DNA of 64,000 nucleotides from contig CANTFL010000003.1 of NCBI GenBank assembly GCA_947650285.1, positions 248,001 through 312,000 of the forward strand, in the 5' to 3' direction. The notes below the pieces were generated by a model that was not told where the DNA came from, searched no databases, and worked only from the letters and a program-made list of their open reading frames with translations. Of this stretch, positions 13,693 through 26,000 are shown piece by piece. Positions within the stretch are counted from its first letter, which is position 1; each line of letters opens with the position of its first letter. Source of the DNA: Hyaloperonospora brassicae. Its lineage: Eukaryota; Oomycota; Peronosporomycetes; Peronosporales; Peronosporaceae. A program made the position numbers and the translations under genes.

Positions 13693-14560
13693 ATGTTTGA
13701 GACTCGCCGTAAACTGCTGCTCAATGCAGCACTATGTTGCAACCTGGTACGGTCGTGGCTGCCGCTGCTCCGCAAAAAGAGAGACACGGAGATATCCATT
13801 GCATTGCTTTCCACGTCTAGCTACGGCCTCGTTGAACTCGCTATTGACCGTCTTTTTTCCACTTTTTTCGTGGCTCAGGTTCTGTCCTGCGCTTTGCTAG
13901 TAAACACCATTCGTCTACTATCAGCAACCTTCGTGGCCTTCAATGCAGTTGTCACAGCCACTATCTACGTGGCGTATACGTTCGTGGCCATTTCGATTCT
14001 CAACAAGGCGCCGTCTGCCTTTTCCGTGAGACTTTCTCGCTCGAATGTCGATGTTATGCTGCAAAAGTTGTTCTTGCTGAGAAAGTATCGTTTGCTGTTA
14101 CAGATCGGGCTTCTTGTCGGAGCGTCGTCGCTGATTTTAGTGATGGCATTGCGTGGGGCTCTGTATTGGGTATGTGGATCGATGGTAGTTGGTCAATCGT
14201 GTTTTTTCTGATCAAGTGGTATGTGGATTGGAAGGGACTGGAGGCCCGCAGCAATCCACAACGCACGACTGCGAGCTGTTTGGCTTGTGCGATGCATGGT
14301 GTAATTTTTACAGTGCAATTGATCGTGACGAGTGTCGTAATCAGGTCAAAGGAAGACGTCATCGATACGTATGCAGGTGAAGGGGCAGCATTTGACATTG
14401 TCCAATATGTGCGATGCCGTTTTCTCACGTGGCTATAACTGTGACAGCGTACGAATACATTCCTGACACCACCTACACCGACAACGCGGTGCTGACCGAC
14501 ATCTCACACACAACGTCGCCTACCAATTACCAGGCGGTGGTCCCCACCGCTGACATATGA
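13693..14560 (+). CDS. Multi-pass membrane protein, three exons, family unknown
   Basis: The reading frame opens at ATG 13693 and is best explained by three exons: 13693-14169, then 14235 (or 14217) to 14376, then 14448-14560. The first intron starts with GTATGT. Its acceptor is uncertain between AAG at 14216 and AAG at 14234. The second intron (14377-14447, GTGAAG to CAG) is well supported because it joins GCA G to CG TAC in frame. The product is about 240 residues, with hydrophobic helices near residues 60-80, 80-105 and 138-157 and another in exon 2, plus a soluble tail rich in Thr, Asp and Tyr. I recognise no family; similar small membrane proteins are common in oomycetes. It is tail-to-tail with the CWF19 gene, 48 bp away. 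If the introns were wrong, the frame changes would make it a pseudogene. Confidence 0.6.
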
Positions 14561-14608
14561 GCTGCAAAAAAGCGTTCTAAGTGGACGAACGTGCGTATAA
14601 TCGGCTGC

Positions 14609-17506
14609 TCAAACTGCGTGGTCGGCATCTTCCGACCGACTTTGTTGCTGTTCACAACTCGCGTCAATCTCTCCACCGTCAAGATCTTGCGTCCAGTCAT
14701 GCGGCTTCCACTCCTTTAGGAATGCAAGCACGTCCCGCTTCTCATCGTCAAATGACCGACGATTACGAGTCTCACGTCGTCCATAATTAGGTGGCGTCAC
14801 ATCAAGCATACCCGCCACGACATTCACACCAAAGTCTCGCGGGAATTTGTGTTCATCCTCGATCACGTGCGCGTACCCGCCTCTGCTTTCCCGCGTGCAC
14901 CATTCAATGTGGAAGTATGGAAACATAGGCGGAACGTGATTCCTAATGCCACCTTTGCTCGTGTCAATGATCGGTTTATGTGTACTCCACTCTCCGTCAG
15001 CCTGCATCAGCTCTTGCTTGAAGTAAAGTGGTACGTCTAGCGCCAGCTCCCGGTCAACGGGAATGCACTCTACTATCGTGTGCCTCTTCCGATGAGGTGC
15101 GCTGGTTTGTTCGATAAACACCATACTCTTGCCGTATTGCTCTTCACACATGCGGGTTAATGCACTCTGAAAACGTGCAATTTCTTCAATTGCCTGCTCC
15201 TCTGCTTGAACAACAGAGCAAGTATGATCGATCAGCACGATCATGCAGTGGCCAGGATGCAACCGAGGTCGATTCGGTGCAGCCAGGTACGTAAACTCGC
15301 CCAACGACAGCATCAGGTGTTTTTTGAAACCTTGACTCTTCATACACAACTGACACTTTCGCGTCCGCTCATCCCATCCTTTTGTCTCGTTTACAGCAGT
15401 CACATGCTCCCGCTGAGATCGGGCACGCCGAGTAAGGTTCGAACCAGGTTGTCGCAGCATTCTCATGTCCACCTGTTCCTCCTCGTCAAATCCGCTGGAA
15501 AGATTCTGAGCGTTTACTTCAGTCCCCTTGTAGCGCGAGCCCAGCCGGAAAATGTTCCGCGCATGAACGGAATCCATGTCGTCGTTTTCGACATGTGCAC
15601 GTGATAGGCGCTCTTCTCGTACCAGCGCTTCGAGTGACGCTGCCACGTCCATGTTGCCAGTTTCTATCGACTTCGCAAGCTTTTTCTTCCCTTTGCGTGA
15701 CCCACAGAGCATATCCTCTTTCTCAAGAGGCGGCAACGCACCACTGATGGCCTCAAAGTGTGGAACAGCAGCTGCTATCTTCTCCCGCTCTAGCTTAGCC
15801 TCCAACTCGTTGAGTTCTTCGGTCAGCTTCCGAAAAAGGGCTGTCTTGCCCATCATTTGAGCACGCAAAGCCTTTGCTGCCAGCTTGTTTAGCACGGCCT
15901 TGCCGTCCTCTTTGTCGGGACTTCGTGTCGCGTAAGAACTGGATGTGCTAGTTCTCGTAGACGAGTCAAGCGTCTTGTCTACTCCAAAAGCAGATGGCGT
16001 TTGCTGTTCCGTCACGAATTGCAACGTTGACGTGTCCAATTCGTCTGTGGCTAAAGAAGCAGTAGACTTCTTACTGCCGTACAGAAACGCATTGCGTTGT
16101 TCAACTAAAAGCCTCTCAGCACGCGCTTCTGCTTCGGAACAACTTGATCGATTCGTCTCGCCTTTGGCAGCCGCTTGCGTTGGTACTTCGTGCTTTTCAG
16201 CCGTCGGCGATGTGGTTCTGTGCCGATCACGACAAGTCTTGCTTGAATGCGCAGAGTCCGAGCCATGGTCAACTGGTGAGCGATGGGGATGACGAGACCG
16301 AGATCGCGACCGAGATCGCGACCGACACCGTGACCGAGATCGCGACCGACCTTCTGACATACGTGAGCGTTTAGCGAGGTCTGGTCGTACCCCAATGCAA
16401 GTTTGACTACGATCAGGCCCCTCACCACGACGGTAACCTTTTCGAGAGCTTTTCTTGACGTCTTCACGGTTGCGCTCACGATGAGCTACACGTTCCGTGG
16501 CCTTCGCCCTGGCATTACGGTCTTCGAAACAAGGCAGCTTGTCGTAATCAATTGGTTCCTCGTCATCATCTTGCAAACCATATCTTCGCTGTGACGAGCA
16601 CCCGTTCGTTTGCGGTTGAGAACGTGCAAGATCAACGTCTAGGTTGTGTGTCACAACAGATTGCTGGACACGCGTCGAGTACTTCGAAAGCAGTGTCTTG
16701 TCCTTTGCATCTTGCCGTATACCCAACGTCCGTCGCTGCGTTGATACCTTGTTGACTGTTTCTACCTCATCAGTCCGGTGTCGTTTATACTGCAAGTGCG
16801 CATGATCCCTCGCTGATCCCCGAGCACTGCTCTTTAGTGCACTCACCGACTCGAATCTCTCGTTCACCACGTCCTCCAACGCGACGCCTGATGCTCGCGC
16901 CCGATCGGCTGCTCGCCTCAACATCTTTGCTCGCCAACTTGCCCCTCCATCGCCAAACACCGGCATGTCTCCTTCACTTCTTCCCGCTGTGCCAGCTTCT
17001 TCTCCTTGGACCATGTCACTAGACACTGTCGGCTCGGCGTCTGGCTTTTTCGGGTCGTATAGCCCATAGACCATACCAGTCACGGGTTCTCTCATGCCTG
17101 CGTCAATCTCGGCCTGAACCTTCTTTTGCTTGCGATCAGTGTCTTCTTCTGCTGCAGTTTTGCAACGAGCACTTTCGTTCACTTCGGACTCTGTGAACAT
17201 GGGCATGGACATCCACTCATCTCGTTGCAACGTGGTCTTCACCGCTGTATGCTCGTCGTTGGGCTTCTCGTCCTTAGGCTTCTCGTCGGTTTCGCGATCG
17301 TAGTCGCTTTCACGTCTGCGTTTGTGTCTCTTTGTATGCGCACTCTCTTGTTCGCTTTTCCTCTCCTTCTTCGTCTTCTCCTTCTTTGTCTTCTTCTCCT
17401 TCTTCTTCTGCTTCCGCTTCTTCTCTGAACTCACGTCCTTCTGGTTGTCGCCCTCCGAGCGACGCACGAACGTCAGACCTTCCAAGAGAGAGCTCATGAC
17501 CGACAC
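14609..17506 (-). CDS. CWF19L2: CWF19-like protein 2 (spliceosome-associated)
   Basis: A single uninterrupted 965-codon frame. The N-terminal two thirds are disordered and charged: Lys/Glu-rich at about residues 25-60, and an Arg-Ser dipeptide tract at about residues 385-405, typical of splicing factors. The C-terminal 265 residues hold both CwfJ domains. A zinc-type CQLC motif is followed by the HIT-like block with HPGH, HTIVECIPV and FPYFHIEW. The tail contains the conserved RRSFDDEKRDVLAFLKEW-type CwfJ C-terminal-2 segment. In yeast and animals CWF19 acts late in splicing, on the lariat-spliceosome and branch-point release with the debranching enzyme. Length is close to the human protein (894 aa). 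The start at 17506 is the first Met before the Lys-rich region. There is no intron, unlike the small genes nearby. Confidence 0.95.
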   Translation of the reverse strand: MSVMSSLLEGLTFVRRSEGDNQKDVSSEKKRKQKKKEKKTKKEKTKKERKSEQESAHTKRHKRRRESDYDRETDEKPKDEKPNDEHTAVKTTLQRDEWMSMPMFTESEVNESARCKTAAEEDTDRKQKKVQAEIDAGMREPVTGMVYGLYDPKKPDAEPTVSSDMVQGEEAGTAGRSEGDMPVFGDGGASWRAKMLRRAADRARASGVALEDVVNERFESVSALKSSARGSARDHAHLQYKRHRTDEVETVNKVSTQRRTLGIRQDAKDKTLLSKYSTRVQQSVVTHNLDVDLARSQPQTNGCSSQRRYGLQDDDEEPIDYDKLPCFEDRNARAKATERVAHRERNREDVKKSSRKGYRRGEGPDRSQTCIGVRPDLAKRSRMSEGRSRSRSRCRSRSRSRSRSRHPHRSPVDHGSDSAHSSKTCRDRHRTTSPTAEKHEVPTQAAAKGETNRSSCSEAEARAERLLVEQRNAFLYGSKKSTASLATDELDTSTLQFVTEQQTPSAFGVDKTLDSSTRTSTSSSYATRSPDKEDGKAVLNKLAAKALRAQMMGKTALFRKLTEELNELEAKLEREKIAAAVPHFEAISGALPPLEKEDMLCGSRKGKKKLAKSIETGNMDVAASLEALVREERLSRAHVENDDMDSVHARNIFRLGSRYKGTEVNAQNLSSGFDEEEQVDMRMLRQPGSNLTRRARSQREHVTAVNETKGWDERTRKCQLCMKSQGFKKHLMLSLGEFTYLAAPNRPRLHPGHCMIVLIDHTCSVVQAEEQAIEEIARFQSALTRMCEEQYGKSMVFIEQTSAPHRKRHTIVECIPVDRELALDVPLYFKQELMQADGEWSTHKPIIDTSKGGIRNHVPPMFPYFHIEWCTRESRGGYAHVIEDEHKFPRDFGVNVVAGMLDVTPPNYGRRETRNRRSFDDEKRDVLAFLKEWKPHDWTQDLDGGEIDASCEQQQSRSEDADHAV

Positions 17507-18364
17507 AATGGATTTTTTAAAGCGCTTTTATGAATATGTCGTCATTGTATAATGCGACTTTGACCGTCAGGGCCAATCACTGAGTCGCAAGCTTTCTGCG
17601 GTTTTTTTTCTGGCGGCATACAATGACAAAAGCATTTTTTGAGAAGCGTAGCGCAACTGACTTTCGCCTTTTCCAGTTTTGCAGTTTCGACTTACAGTAT
17701 CACTGATCCACTATAAATTCTTGGTCAATGCCATTATCCATGCGAAATCGTCTCTTTCCGATCACATGTACGTGTATGAGCACAAACCGCGTCGCATCAG
17801 CAAGCTGATCGTATATTCTGGCCTGGACTTCGATTGATCATCGTTGTCTTCGCGTTTCAACGTTTTTCCAACTATATTTCTTGATCCCTCTACAGCTATA
17901 TCATGATCCCCTTGTTGATCCCTCTAATGTACGCTGTATGCGCCCAATTCGTTTCGAGAGCTACAATCTCAACTCATAGTGATATTCTGCTAAATATAGC
18001 GTTGGTAGAAAGAATAACAGAAAAAGGGCACCAATTAATCTCGAAAATTTAAAAAGAGGTACCACAAGACGAGAAATGAAAAATGACACAACCGATGCAT
18101 ACTATACGACCGATCATGCACGTGCTGCGATCGTTCATATACGTCCGTTTACATCTGCCTCGTTTTTACTCTTTTGCATTTACTCGAGCCCTAATCATCT
18201 GTCCCCGAGGATAGTCATGTGTTAAGAGGAGGGGGAAAAGGGTGCGTGGACATTTCGAATGAGAATGACAGTGTTGTTTACCGTCCGATTGTTCGGCGAC
18301 ATTGCTTTTATCTTTATCTGTCAGGTCCTTGGTGATAAAATGAAAATAATGTGTAGCCTTCTTG

Positions 18365-18383
18365 CAACGGGGTGAGCCCGTTG
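18365..18383. repeat. Hairpin CAACGGG / CCCGTTG
   Basis: CAACGGG and its exact complement CCCGTTG are separated by GTGAG. It resembles the ATGTAACGGG / CCCGTTACAT hairpin at 63816-63839 and may come from the same repeat family. Confidence 0.5.
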
Positions 18384-19627
18384 TATGTCGTTAACACCAA
18401 AACGGATTCATGCGAAGTTTATCGATACTGATAATATTCTCGAAATAGTTGCTTTGCTGAGTCAACTTATTCGCGGGATATTACCTTCGAGGGAAATACT
18501 GGGCAATGCCTCGCTCATGTTTGATGTCGGCCATTATTTCTTGTTGGCTAAACCCTGGATCGCTGCCACACATGCGCAATAAATTATTGCATTTGATAAG
18601 GTATAAGAATACGCTGCTACACGCGCGCAACGGGGTAGTGAGCGAGTAGCTACATTTGGATTGTTTCGTTTCATTTGGTCAAATAAAGACAAAAGAGGTT
18701 TTGAGAGGAAACGGAGTTGTCGATCTGATACAGCGCTTGTTTCCCTTCTACTGACAGTAGACTTGCCTTCGTCTGCGCGACCAGTGTACGTTAGGGTTTG
18801 AGGCCCCTGTCTACACTGTGGTTAGTGGAGGTAGCGTGTATGTGTCAGTACAAGCTTTGGTGCTTCGTTGCCTTGGCGTGATTGCTGAATTTACATAGGA
18901 TGAGACAGCGCAGAGTCAATGTCGCGCTCCTAAGATGCTGTTTGAGATTTTTAAGATCGACTTGAGGCAGGATAAGACGGAGAATAGGTGAAAGGCATCA
19001 AAAGCAGACATTGTGCCGAAGAGCTGTATCCGATTATGTGTTCTATCTCGGGGTGCACATATTTACATTTCTTATCTGTAATGCTTTATTTTTTCGGAAG
19101 TATCTAACGCGATTCCTGTCTCTAAAAATAAAAAATAGTCAGTACATAAGTAAAGAAATGATACGCCTACCAATGAGAAATAAAAAGCGAACGAAACAAT
19201 CGCAATTCTTTCTAAAAACACTATAACGACCCATTAAACGTTAAACGTCCGTACGTGCACACACTTGAGATCGCGTCAAAATAGAGATGTTGTGCTAAGA
19301 TGATACAAACGTGGTAGCGGTCTGACAGCTGTCGGGCATTCCCGGTGGCTCAATGGCGATGGTGCCACATGGTGTTTTGGATCTATTGTTTACTTCATTC
19401 ACCATATACTTTTGCTTCAGGATACCTACTCTTTGCAACGGGAGCATCATTATTATCTGCGTTGTAGGTAATATACTTGGTCATACGAATGGGCCACACC
19501 GAATTGCCGTTATATCGTGCTACATTTTTAAGGTAAATTGAGAGGACCGATGTTATCACTTGCGTGCATCCGTTTCCCACTCCAGGTCAATATTACACCC
19601 GCCTTATCAGCAGCCAGACGGCAATAT

Positions 19628-19774
19628 TTAAATCAACGACAACGTCATTATGACCGGTAGTAGCTTCTTTTGTGAAGACCATATCAATCTATCAGCGTCG
19701 CTCGCTTCAATCTCATTAAGTTCACTACAGACAAGCTCCCGCATGACTACCAGCAATAGTACGAGAAAGATCAT
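19628..19774 (-). pseudogene. Relic of a secreted RXLR-like effector leader
   Basis: From ATG 19774 a 48-codon frame begins with a typical hydrophobic signal sequence of about 17 residues ending near VCS. An acidic, serine-containing segment follows, then a QKKLL motif at about residues 35-39 that resembles a degenerate RXLR translocation motif. The frame then goes out of register and stops within 10 codons, and no effector domain follows. The order signal peptide, acidic spacer, R/K-x-L-L fits oomycete RXLR proteins, but the motif lacks the canonical arginine. I regard it as a decayed fragment or chance resemblance. Confidence 0.35.
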
Positions 19775-20599
19775 GTGAGCCTTCCAGTATGATGTCTGCT
19801 CCTGCTGCGTCTGTTCAGTCGTTCCCTCGAGCATTTTTTGCAGTATTGTACAGCGACACGTCTACACTGCGCTGTCTTTTTTCTATTCATACTCAACGGC
19901 ACCGTCAAGGCGACAGATGCACTTAAATATAAGGTCAAACCTATTGTAAAGCGGATGATAGCAATAAAAACAACGCTGCCTCACAGTCGACATATGTACG
20001 AGATGATTGGACAACGTTCGAAGAGTCATCGCACCATTGTCCTCTCGCGAAGTGAGCGTCAACGGAAGTAGTCGGAATAGCAAATCCATGCAACTCTTCT
20101 TTATACCTTTCCTTACTTAGTTCATCAAGTAAGGGAAGTAGTATCGAATCGTGTCATGGAATCGTGTCGATACGATCAGTAGGTGAATGCTCAGGCGTGT
20201 AAAACACGTCGCTGATGCATTTTGTTTTTATTTACTCTTGTAGTGCATTCCTTTTGCTTTCTTACGATACGGCACGTTTTTGTAACCGTCATTATCGGAT
20301 GTATTTTTATGTATCCATCTCCGATTGCTAAGAAAGTTTTTTTTTGGATGATTAGTAGCGATAATATCGATATTCGATGTGGTTCCTGAGCATGTATATG
20401 TTCGTGCGGATAAAGGACATCCTTTTGCGTTGACTTATCGATCGATTATATAATGTATCTTTCTGCGTTGGTCAAATTCTCGACAAAACGGGGTGTCCTT
20501 TGATTTTTTTTCCTTTTACTTATCTATAGTGCTGACGCCTTTGACATCGTTGTCGCTCGCAATGAGCACAGCTCCAAGATCGGTCGTGGACCACTTCTA

Positions 20600-22790
20600 G
20601 ATCGCCGTCGCTCGCAATCATTGCAGCGCGAGAATCGATTGCGGTGCACAAACCCCATTTGTACCTCTCACATGCACTACCATTCCAACAAGTATGCCAT
20701 AAAAATGAGACTTTCGAGAGGATCAGACTGTCGATTGAGTACTTGTAACCATTCTAAGATGTCTGCATGGAAAAGGCGTTGGGCTTTACACGGGCACTTC
20801 GCGAGGGCACTGTATCGGCAAACCAGCCCCGGTACACATAGGGGTGCAGAGGACGCCAGAAAGGTGCGGCCAATCACCACTTCGACCAGGCTCCCATGGG
20901 TCATCTTGACTTGTTCCTTACATGCATCGCTGGTACTGGATCGAACAGACATCATCACGCTCCAGGCGAGTTCTCTTCGTGGGAGCAAGAATCCGCGCTC
21001 GGCGAACGTGCCGGCGACTTGAAGGCGGACGTATAAGAGCAGGAACTGCTTGCATCTTGGGTACAGGTGTTTGATACTCCGTCGACGTGCCCCACATCTC
21101 GATGTCGTGCCTATTGCTCGACTTCCAGGTCACACGGTGCTGCGATGCCTCCCGTGGCGCGCGCAGCAGCAAGAAGGCCTTCCCCCTTTACCTGGGCCCA
21201 TCTACAGTGGACTTTCCGCCCAGGGAAGGCGGCCGGTTGACTGGCTTATTGGAGGCCTTCGTCGCTCGTGCTGCTCGACAGGCCAAATTGGGAAGCGGAT
21301 GCGTGAGACTTTCCCCACGTGATTGCCAAATCGTTGCAGCCGCCGGCGTTCCTGATGCACGAGCTGTCTGGCCACGCCATACCGGGAATCCATTCACTAG
21401 GGATTGTGAAAACTGGCGACAATATTGACTCTACGATGCCGAAACACTTTCATTCGAGACCACCTCCAAATTTGCTCTTTTCGAGCAGCAACGAACAGAG
21501 ACGTCCTAAGAGCGAGTTATCTGGTCCCCTTACCTTGGACGGGATGTCCCCCCTCAGTTGGGCCAAGGTTAAAAGGGGGGAGGCCTTTTCTCCGCTGCGC
21601 GTGCGACCCGAGAGGGAAGCAATTCCCGGTATCCCGCAGCACGGGGAATGCCGACAGAGATCGATATTCCCGTGCCCACGTTAGTTTCTGCTCTTCACGA
21701 AGTGCCTCCCCTCGCGCCGATTCGTTCGCTGCGCGCGATACCCACTCCCACGAAGTAAACTCTCCTCAGAACGTGATGACCTCTTGAGATCCAGTACCGG
21801 TCGTTCATGTAGAGTAAGCACCAGGCCACGATACTCTTCGTCTCGTGGTGCGCCTGGGCACATCTGCACTAGATTGTGCAATGGGATCGGCCCGAAGAGC
21901 ACAGCAAGTCGGTCACCACGAAAACGATTAGGGATTACGTCAACATGGCACGCTCGGACTTCCTAAGTGGAACAGGCCTCCTGGCCATGCGTCCTCTGTC
22001 CCCTGTAGTAGATGCGCGCGAAGCGACGCGCAGCCCAGCCATCCGGCCAAGAGTGCGCACAACGTACTAACCCCGGAATTGGTCAACAGTCATTATCACG
22101 TGGCCTTTCGAGAGTGTCCCCCGTGACGTCTGGAATATCGAGCCAGCAGAATGAGGAACGTGGTAGGAGAAAGTTCGTGTCATGGTAGATGATGACCGAG
22201 GTGGTTTCCACACAATAGACGTCTTACGAGTGATAAGTAGCTCCAATCGACGACCCGACCTCTCACTTTCATTCGAGCGCCTCCCCGTGCTTCTCCACCT
22301 GGAGCTGCTCGTTATGACCTCGCTGCTGCAAAGAATGCAGTCGCATTCCCACCTGGGACGCATACGCAGGACCTGTATGCAACGACGAAGTTGAAAAAAG
22401 GTTGACGGTCGTTGGACCACAGCGTGTGCCAATCAAACGAAAACACCATGCGAATCGATAGTCGACTCCACTCGCAACGTGTTGTTGTTTGGATGTCAAA
22501 GGCCGTGATCAAAGGACCGTCAATCCCTTCCCGCTCCAAAGCGAAAGCATACTCTTTGTGCCCCTGAAACACTCGCGACCAAAAGTATCGTGCGTCGCTC
22601 GATCGGCTTTGGAATGCGTGCGTGGCATTTCACGCTCACGTCGTCACACGTGTTTTTTTCGCCAAGGTCCGAACTGGATAGCCACGAGTCTCGACTCGAC
22701 AATGAGGATGCAACGAGCTTCCGTCAAGAGCGTGTCGTCAATCCTTTATGAATTGTCGTTGATGTCGTTGATGTATTTGTATTTGTTGTT
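20600..22790. other. Unresolved GC-richer patch, transposon-like debris
   Basis: Several overlapping frames of 60-140 codons occur on both strands with none dominant. Fragments on the minus strand around 22070-22570 look protein-like but broken. A GC-rich segment at 21522-21625 resembles 30231-30340. I cannot name a gene here. The last few hundred bases should contain the promoter of the jacalin gene that starts at 23018. Confidence 0.4.
21522..21625 (+). repeat. Dispersed GC-rich repeat, copy 1
   Basis: Shares with 30231-30340 a CCCCTT start, a GGGA-x-GTCC-like block, then AAAAGGG(G/C)GGAGGCCT followed by GCTGCGCGTGCG-like sequence. Similarity was judged by eye and is patchy. Confidence 0.4.
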
Positions 22791-23017
22791 GGGATTGGAT
22801 GCCAATCCTAAAAAAGACCTTGTTCGTCTGTTCCGCGTGTATGTTTGTATGTGTGTCGCGTCGGGTGGGGTGGGGTCGTTCCCGAAAACAAGTCAGTCGA
22901 ACGGGGACTGACCGCACCTCTACATCGCTGACGCCAGAGCCGTTTTTGTGCTATGGTCCGCAGGACGACAGTGTCGTCACAGTCCATCTCGCCAGTCACT
23001 TGCCACCGCTCAGCGCC

Positions 23018-26000
23018 ATGCACAGGGCAGCCCGCGTCTACCAGGCAGTTGTAGTATGTCTGCTCCTCGTCAAGGGCCTGTCCGCGTCAAACGACCCGGT
23101 CCAGCTGAGTGAGGCGTTTGGGGGACCCCACGGAGTCGAGTTCTCCGACCAGGCGGCCGTTGTTCCAGGCCAAACTATTGGCTCGCTCATGATCCGAGCG
23201 AACAAACGCGTGGACGGCGTGTCGCTGGACGTCACGGGCCCCCGTGCCACGAAGTTCACGCACGGAGGAAGTGGCGGGACGGAGCACGTGCTCCAGCTCG
23301 GGCCGCAAGAGTACGTGACGTCGATGGAAGTGCATTGGGGCCAGAAAAGCGGTCGCACACGGGTTTTCTACCTCAGTTTTGGAACAAGTGCCGGCAACGC
23401 GGTCTCGGGCGGGTCCAAGACGGATGCCATGGAGACCGTGACGGCGCCAGAGGGCTTCCAACTTGGCGGCTTTTTCGGTCGAGGCGGCGACGAACTTGAC
23501 AAGTTGGGCGCGATTTGGTCCCGCATTTCGGCCGACGCTCCAGCAACTGAGGCTCCAGTAACTGAGGCTCGCGCTACCCGGGCGACTGACCCATCGCGAG
23601 ACAGTGCATCAAGCACGGGGTCATTGGAGAGTTCTGCAGCCGAGTCTACCGATGACGCTGGAACGGGGTCTACGGACTCAGCAAAGTCTACTGATGGCGC
23701 TTCTGCCGGGTCTGCGGATCCAGACGAGTATACTGATGACTATGTGACGGGGTCTGCGGATTTAGCTGATTCTATTGACGACGCTTCTGCCGGGTCTTTG
23801 GGCGGTTCGGGAGATTCGGGTATGAAGGCTCTTGGGGGTGAATTAGAATCGTGTGTTGGGGGCTCCGATTCTTGTACCGCATCTGATGAAGATTCGGCAG
23901 CAGCATCTACGGCTGGATCTTCTTCTACGGTAGCGGAAGCTCCTGCTTCAGAACCACTGGTTCCGCCAGGAACGGAAGCCCCCGCAGGCCCGACAATCGA
24001 TGTGAAAGACTCCGTCGTGTTGAGCGAAAGTTTCGGCGGACCTCATGGGAGAGACTTTTCGGACAAGAATTTGGCCAATTCAGGACAAACTGTCAAGTCC
24101 ATTGCCATTTACGCCAACAAGCGTCTTGATGGTATCTCATTGAGCATCTCCGCACCCAAGGCACTTACTTTTACGCACGGAGGAACCGGTGGAACCCGGC
24201 AGGAATTAGTGCTAGGTGACGGTGAATACATCAACTCGATGGAAGTCCACAGGGGTAAAAAAGATGGCAACGTGCGAATTTTCTACGTGAACTTCCTCAC
24301 GAGCGCAGGCAAATCTTTGTCCGGGGGTACGATGACAGGTGATAAGTTCACGGTCACAGCACCTGAAGGCTTTCAGCTGGCCGGTTTCTTTGGCAAGGAT
24401 GGCAAAGAGATTGACACGTTGGGAGCGGTATGGGCGTATATCGAATTTGTCAAGCCCGCCCCTATCGTAGCTCCTGTTGGAAAACCATCAGAAGACTCAC
24501 CGGGTGAAGTAGTTCCTGTTGACATCGCTGGAAGCTTGTCAGAAGTGAAGGCAAAAGTGAACAACCAAGCCGTTCAACTAAGCGATTCATTCGGCGGTCC
24601 TCACGGGGAACAGTTCTCGGATCAGCGTGCTGTTACGTCTGGGATGACCATCACCTCCGTCACCATTCGTGCTGCTAAGCGCGTTGACGGCCTCACGGTC
24701 CAAGTATCTTTACCAAAGGAGATGACTTTCACTCATGGTGGGCCCGGTGGTAAGGAACACACAATGGTGCTTGAACCAGGGGAATACATCACGAAAATGG
24801 AGGCCCACTGGGGTCAAAGGAAAGGCCACACTCGTATTTTTTTTCTAAGCTTGGGTACGAGCAAAGGGAGGTCATTGTCTGGAGGATCTCAGACCAGCGA
24901 AAAAGGGTCAGCGACAGCGCCCAAAGGCTACCAACTTGCCGGTTTTTTTGGTCGATCTGGTGATGAGATGGACCTTATTGGTGCTGTATGGTCAAGTATT
25001 GAATACGTGAACGAGACTGTGTCCGCTCCAGCGGACGAGAACATTATGCTCAGCCAGTTTATTGGCGGCCCCCACGGTAACGCCTTCTCAGACATTAAGA
25101 AGATCAAGTATGGCCATGTCATTAGTACGGTCTCGATTCGGGCGAATTTACGACTCGATGCTGTAACAGTGCACGTCACCGCGCCCGCTGACATAATCAT
25201 GAATCATGGTGGTAGTGGTGGAACTGAGCAGTCGCTTGATCTCGGTCCTACGGAGTCCATCACGTCAGTGGAGATTCACGCGGGAAAGAAGTCTGGACGT
25301 ACGCGTGTGTTTTATATCTGTTTTACCACCAGCGAGGGCAAAACGCTTGCTGGAGGAACTAAGACGGATTATAAAATCACTGTGACGCCCCCGGAAGGCT
25401 TTAGGTTCGCTGGGCTCTACGGCCGCTCTGCTGACGAAGTCGATCAACTCGGTGTCATTTGGACGAGAATAGATGCAAAAAACTTGCTGCTTACGGACTC
25501 TTCGAATGTGGGAAATAACTCATACGGCGGCACTATACGTAACTGGGTGGGCCCCACCATCGGCAAACACGGCGACACTGCGTGCTACCGCAAGTCGGTT
25601 GAATTTGACAGCAAGAACAAGTGCCCGTTGGGCTATGGTAAACAAGATTTTGATTGCGTCGTTCAGTGTCCGTTAGCCTACCCGGTTACGTGCGGTCTGG
25701 AGTGCATTCCGCAGAACGATGACTGTGTCATGGCGGTACTGACAAAAATCGGCGCAGCTGTCACTGTGGCATTGAACCTAGTCACTGGTAACTTGCTCGG
25801 CAGCCTCTCGTTTGTCTATAGAACCGCAAAGTGGGCTGCTTTGTGCGTGGGACAAATCATCAGTTTGATCAGAGGTCTGCTTTTCTACATGCGGTATCGG
25901 CAAACCACGGCGCCCGTGGGAAAAGTAGAAGAGATGCTCGCTGTTGCCTATCAGGCTGACCTTGTCGTGCACGATTTCCCTATAACGGTAATGATATGTT

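Larger units (their letters stand above)
17507..20600. other. AT-rich intergenic DNA with relics
   Basis: No gene is recognised. A 65-codon frame at 18385-18582 has no motif. The stretch contains a 7-bp hairpin at 18365-18383 and a short secreted-leader relic at 19628-19774. Confidence 0.5.

Noticed and set aside
16105..16479. 124-codon minus-strand frame
   Set aside because: A shadow frame inside the Arg-Ser-rich region of the CWF19-like gene.
22799..23017. N-terminal extension of the four-jacalin protein
   Set aside because: The extension has no domain and would bury a clean signal peptide that starts at 23018.
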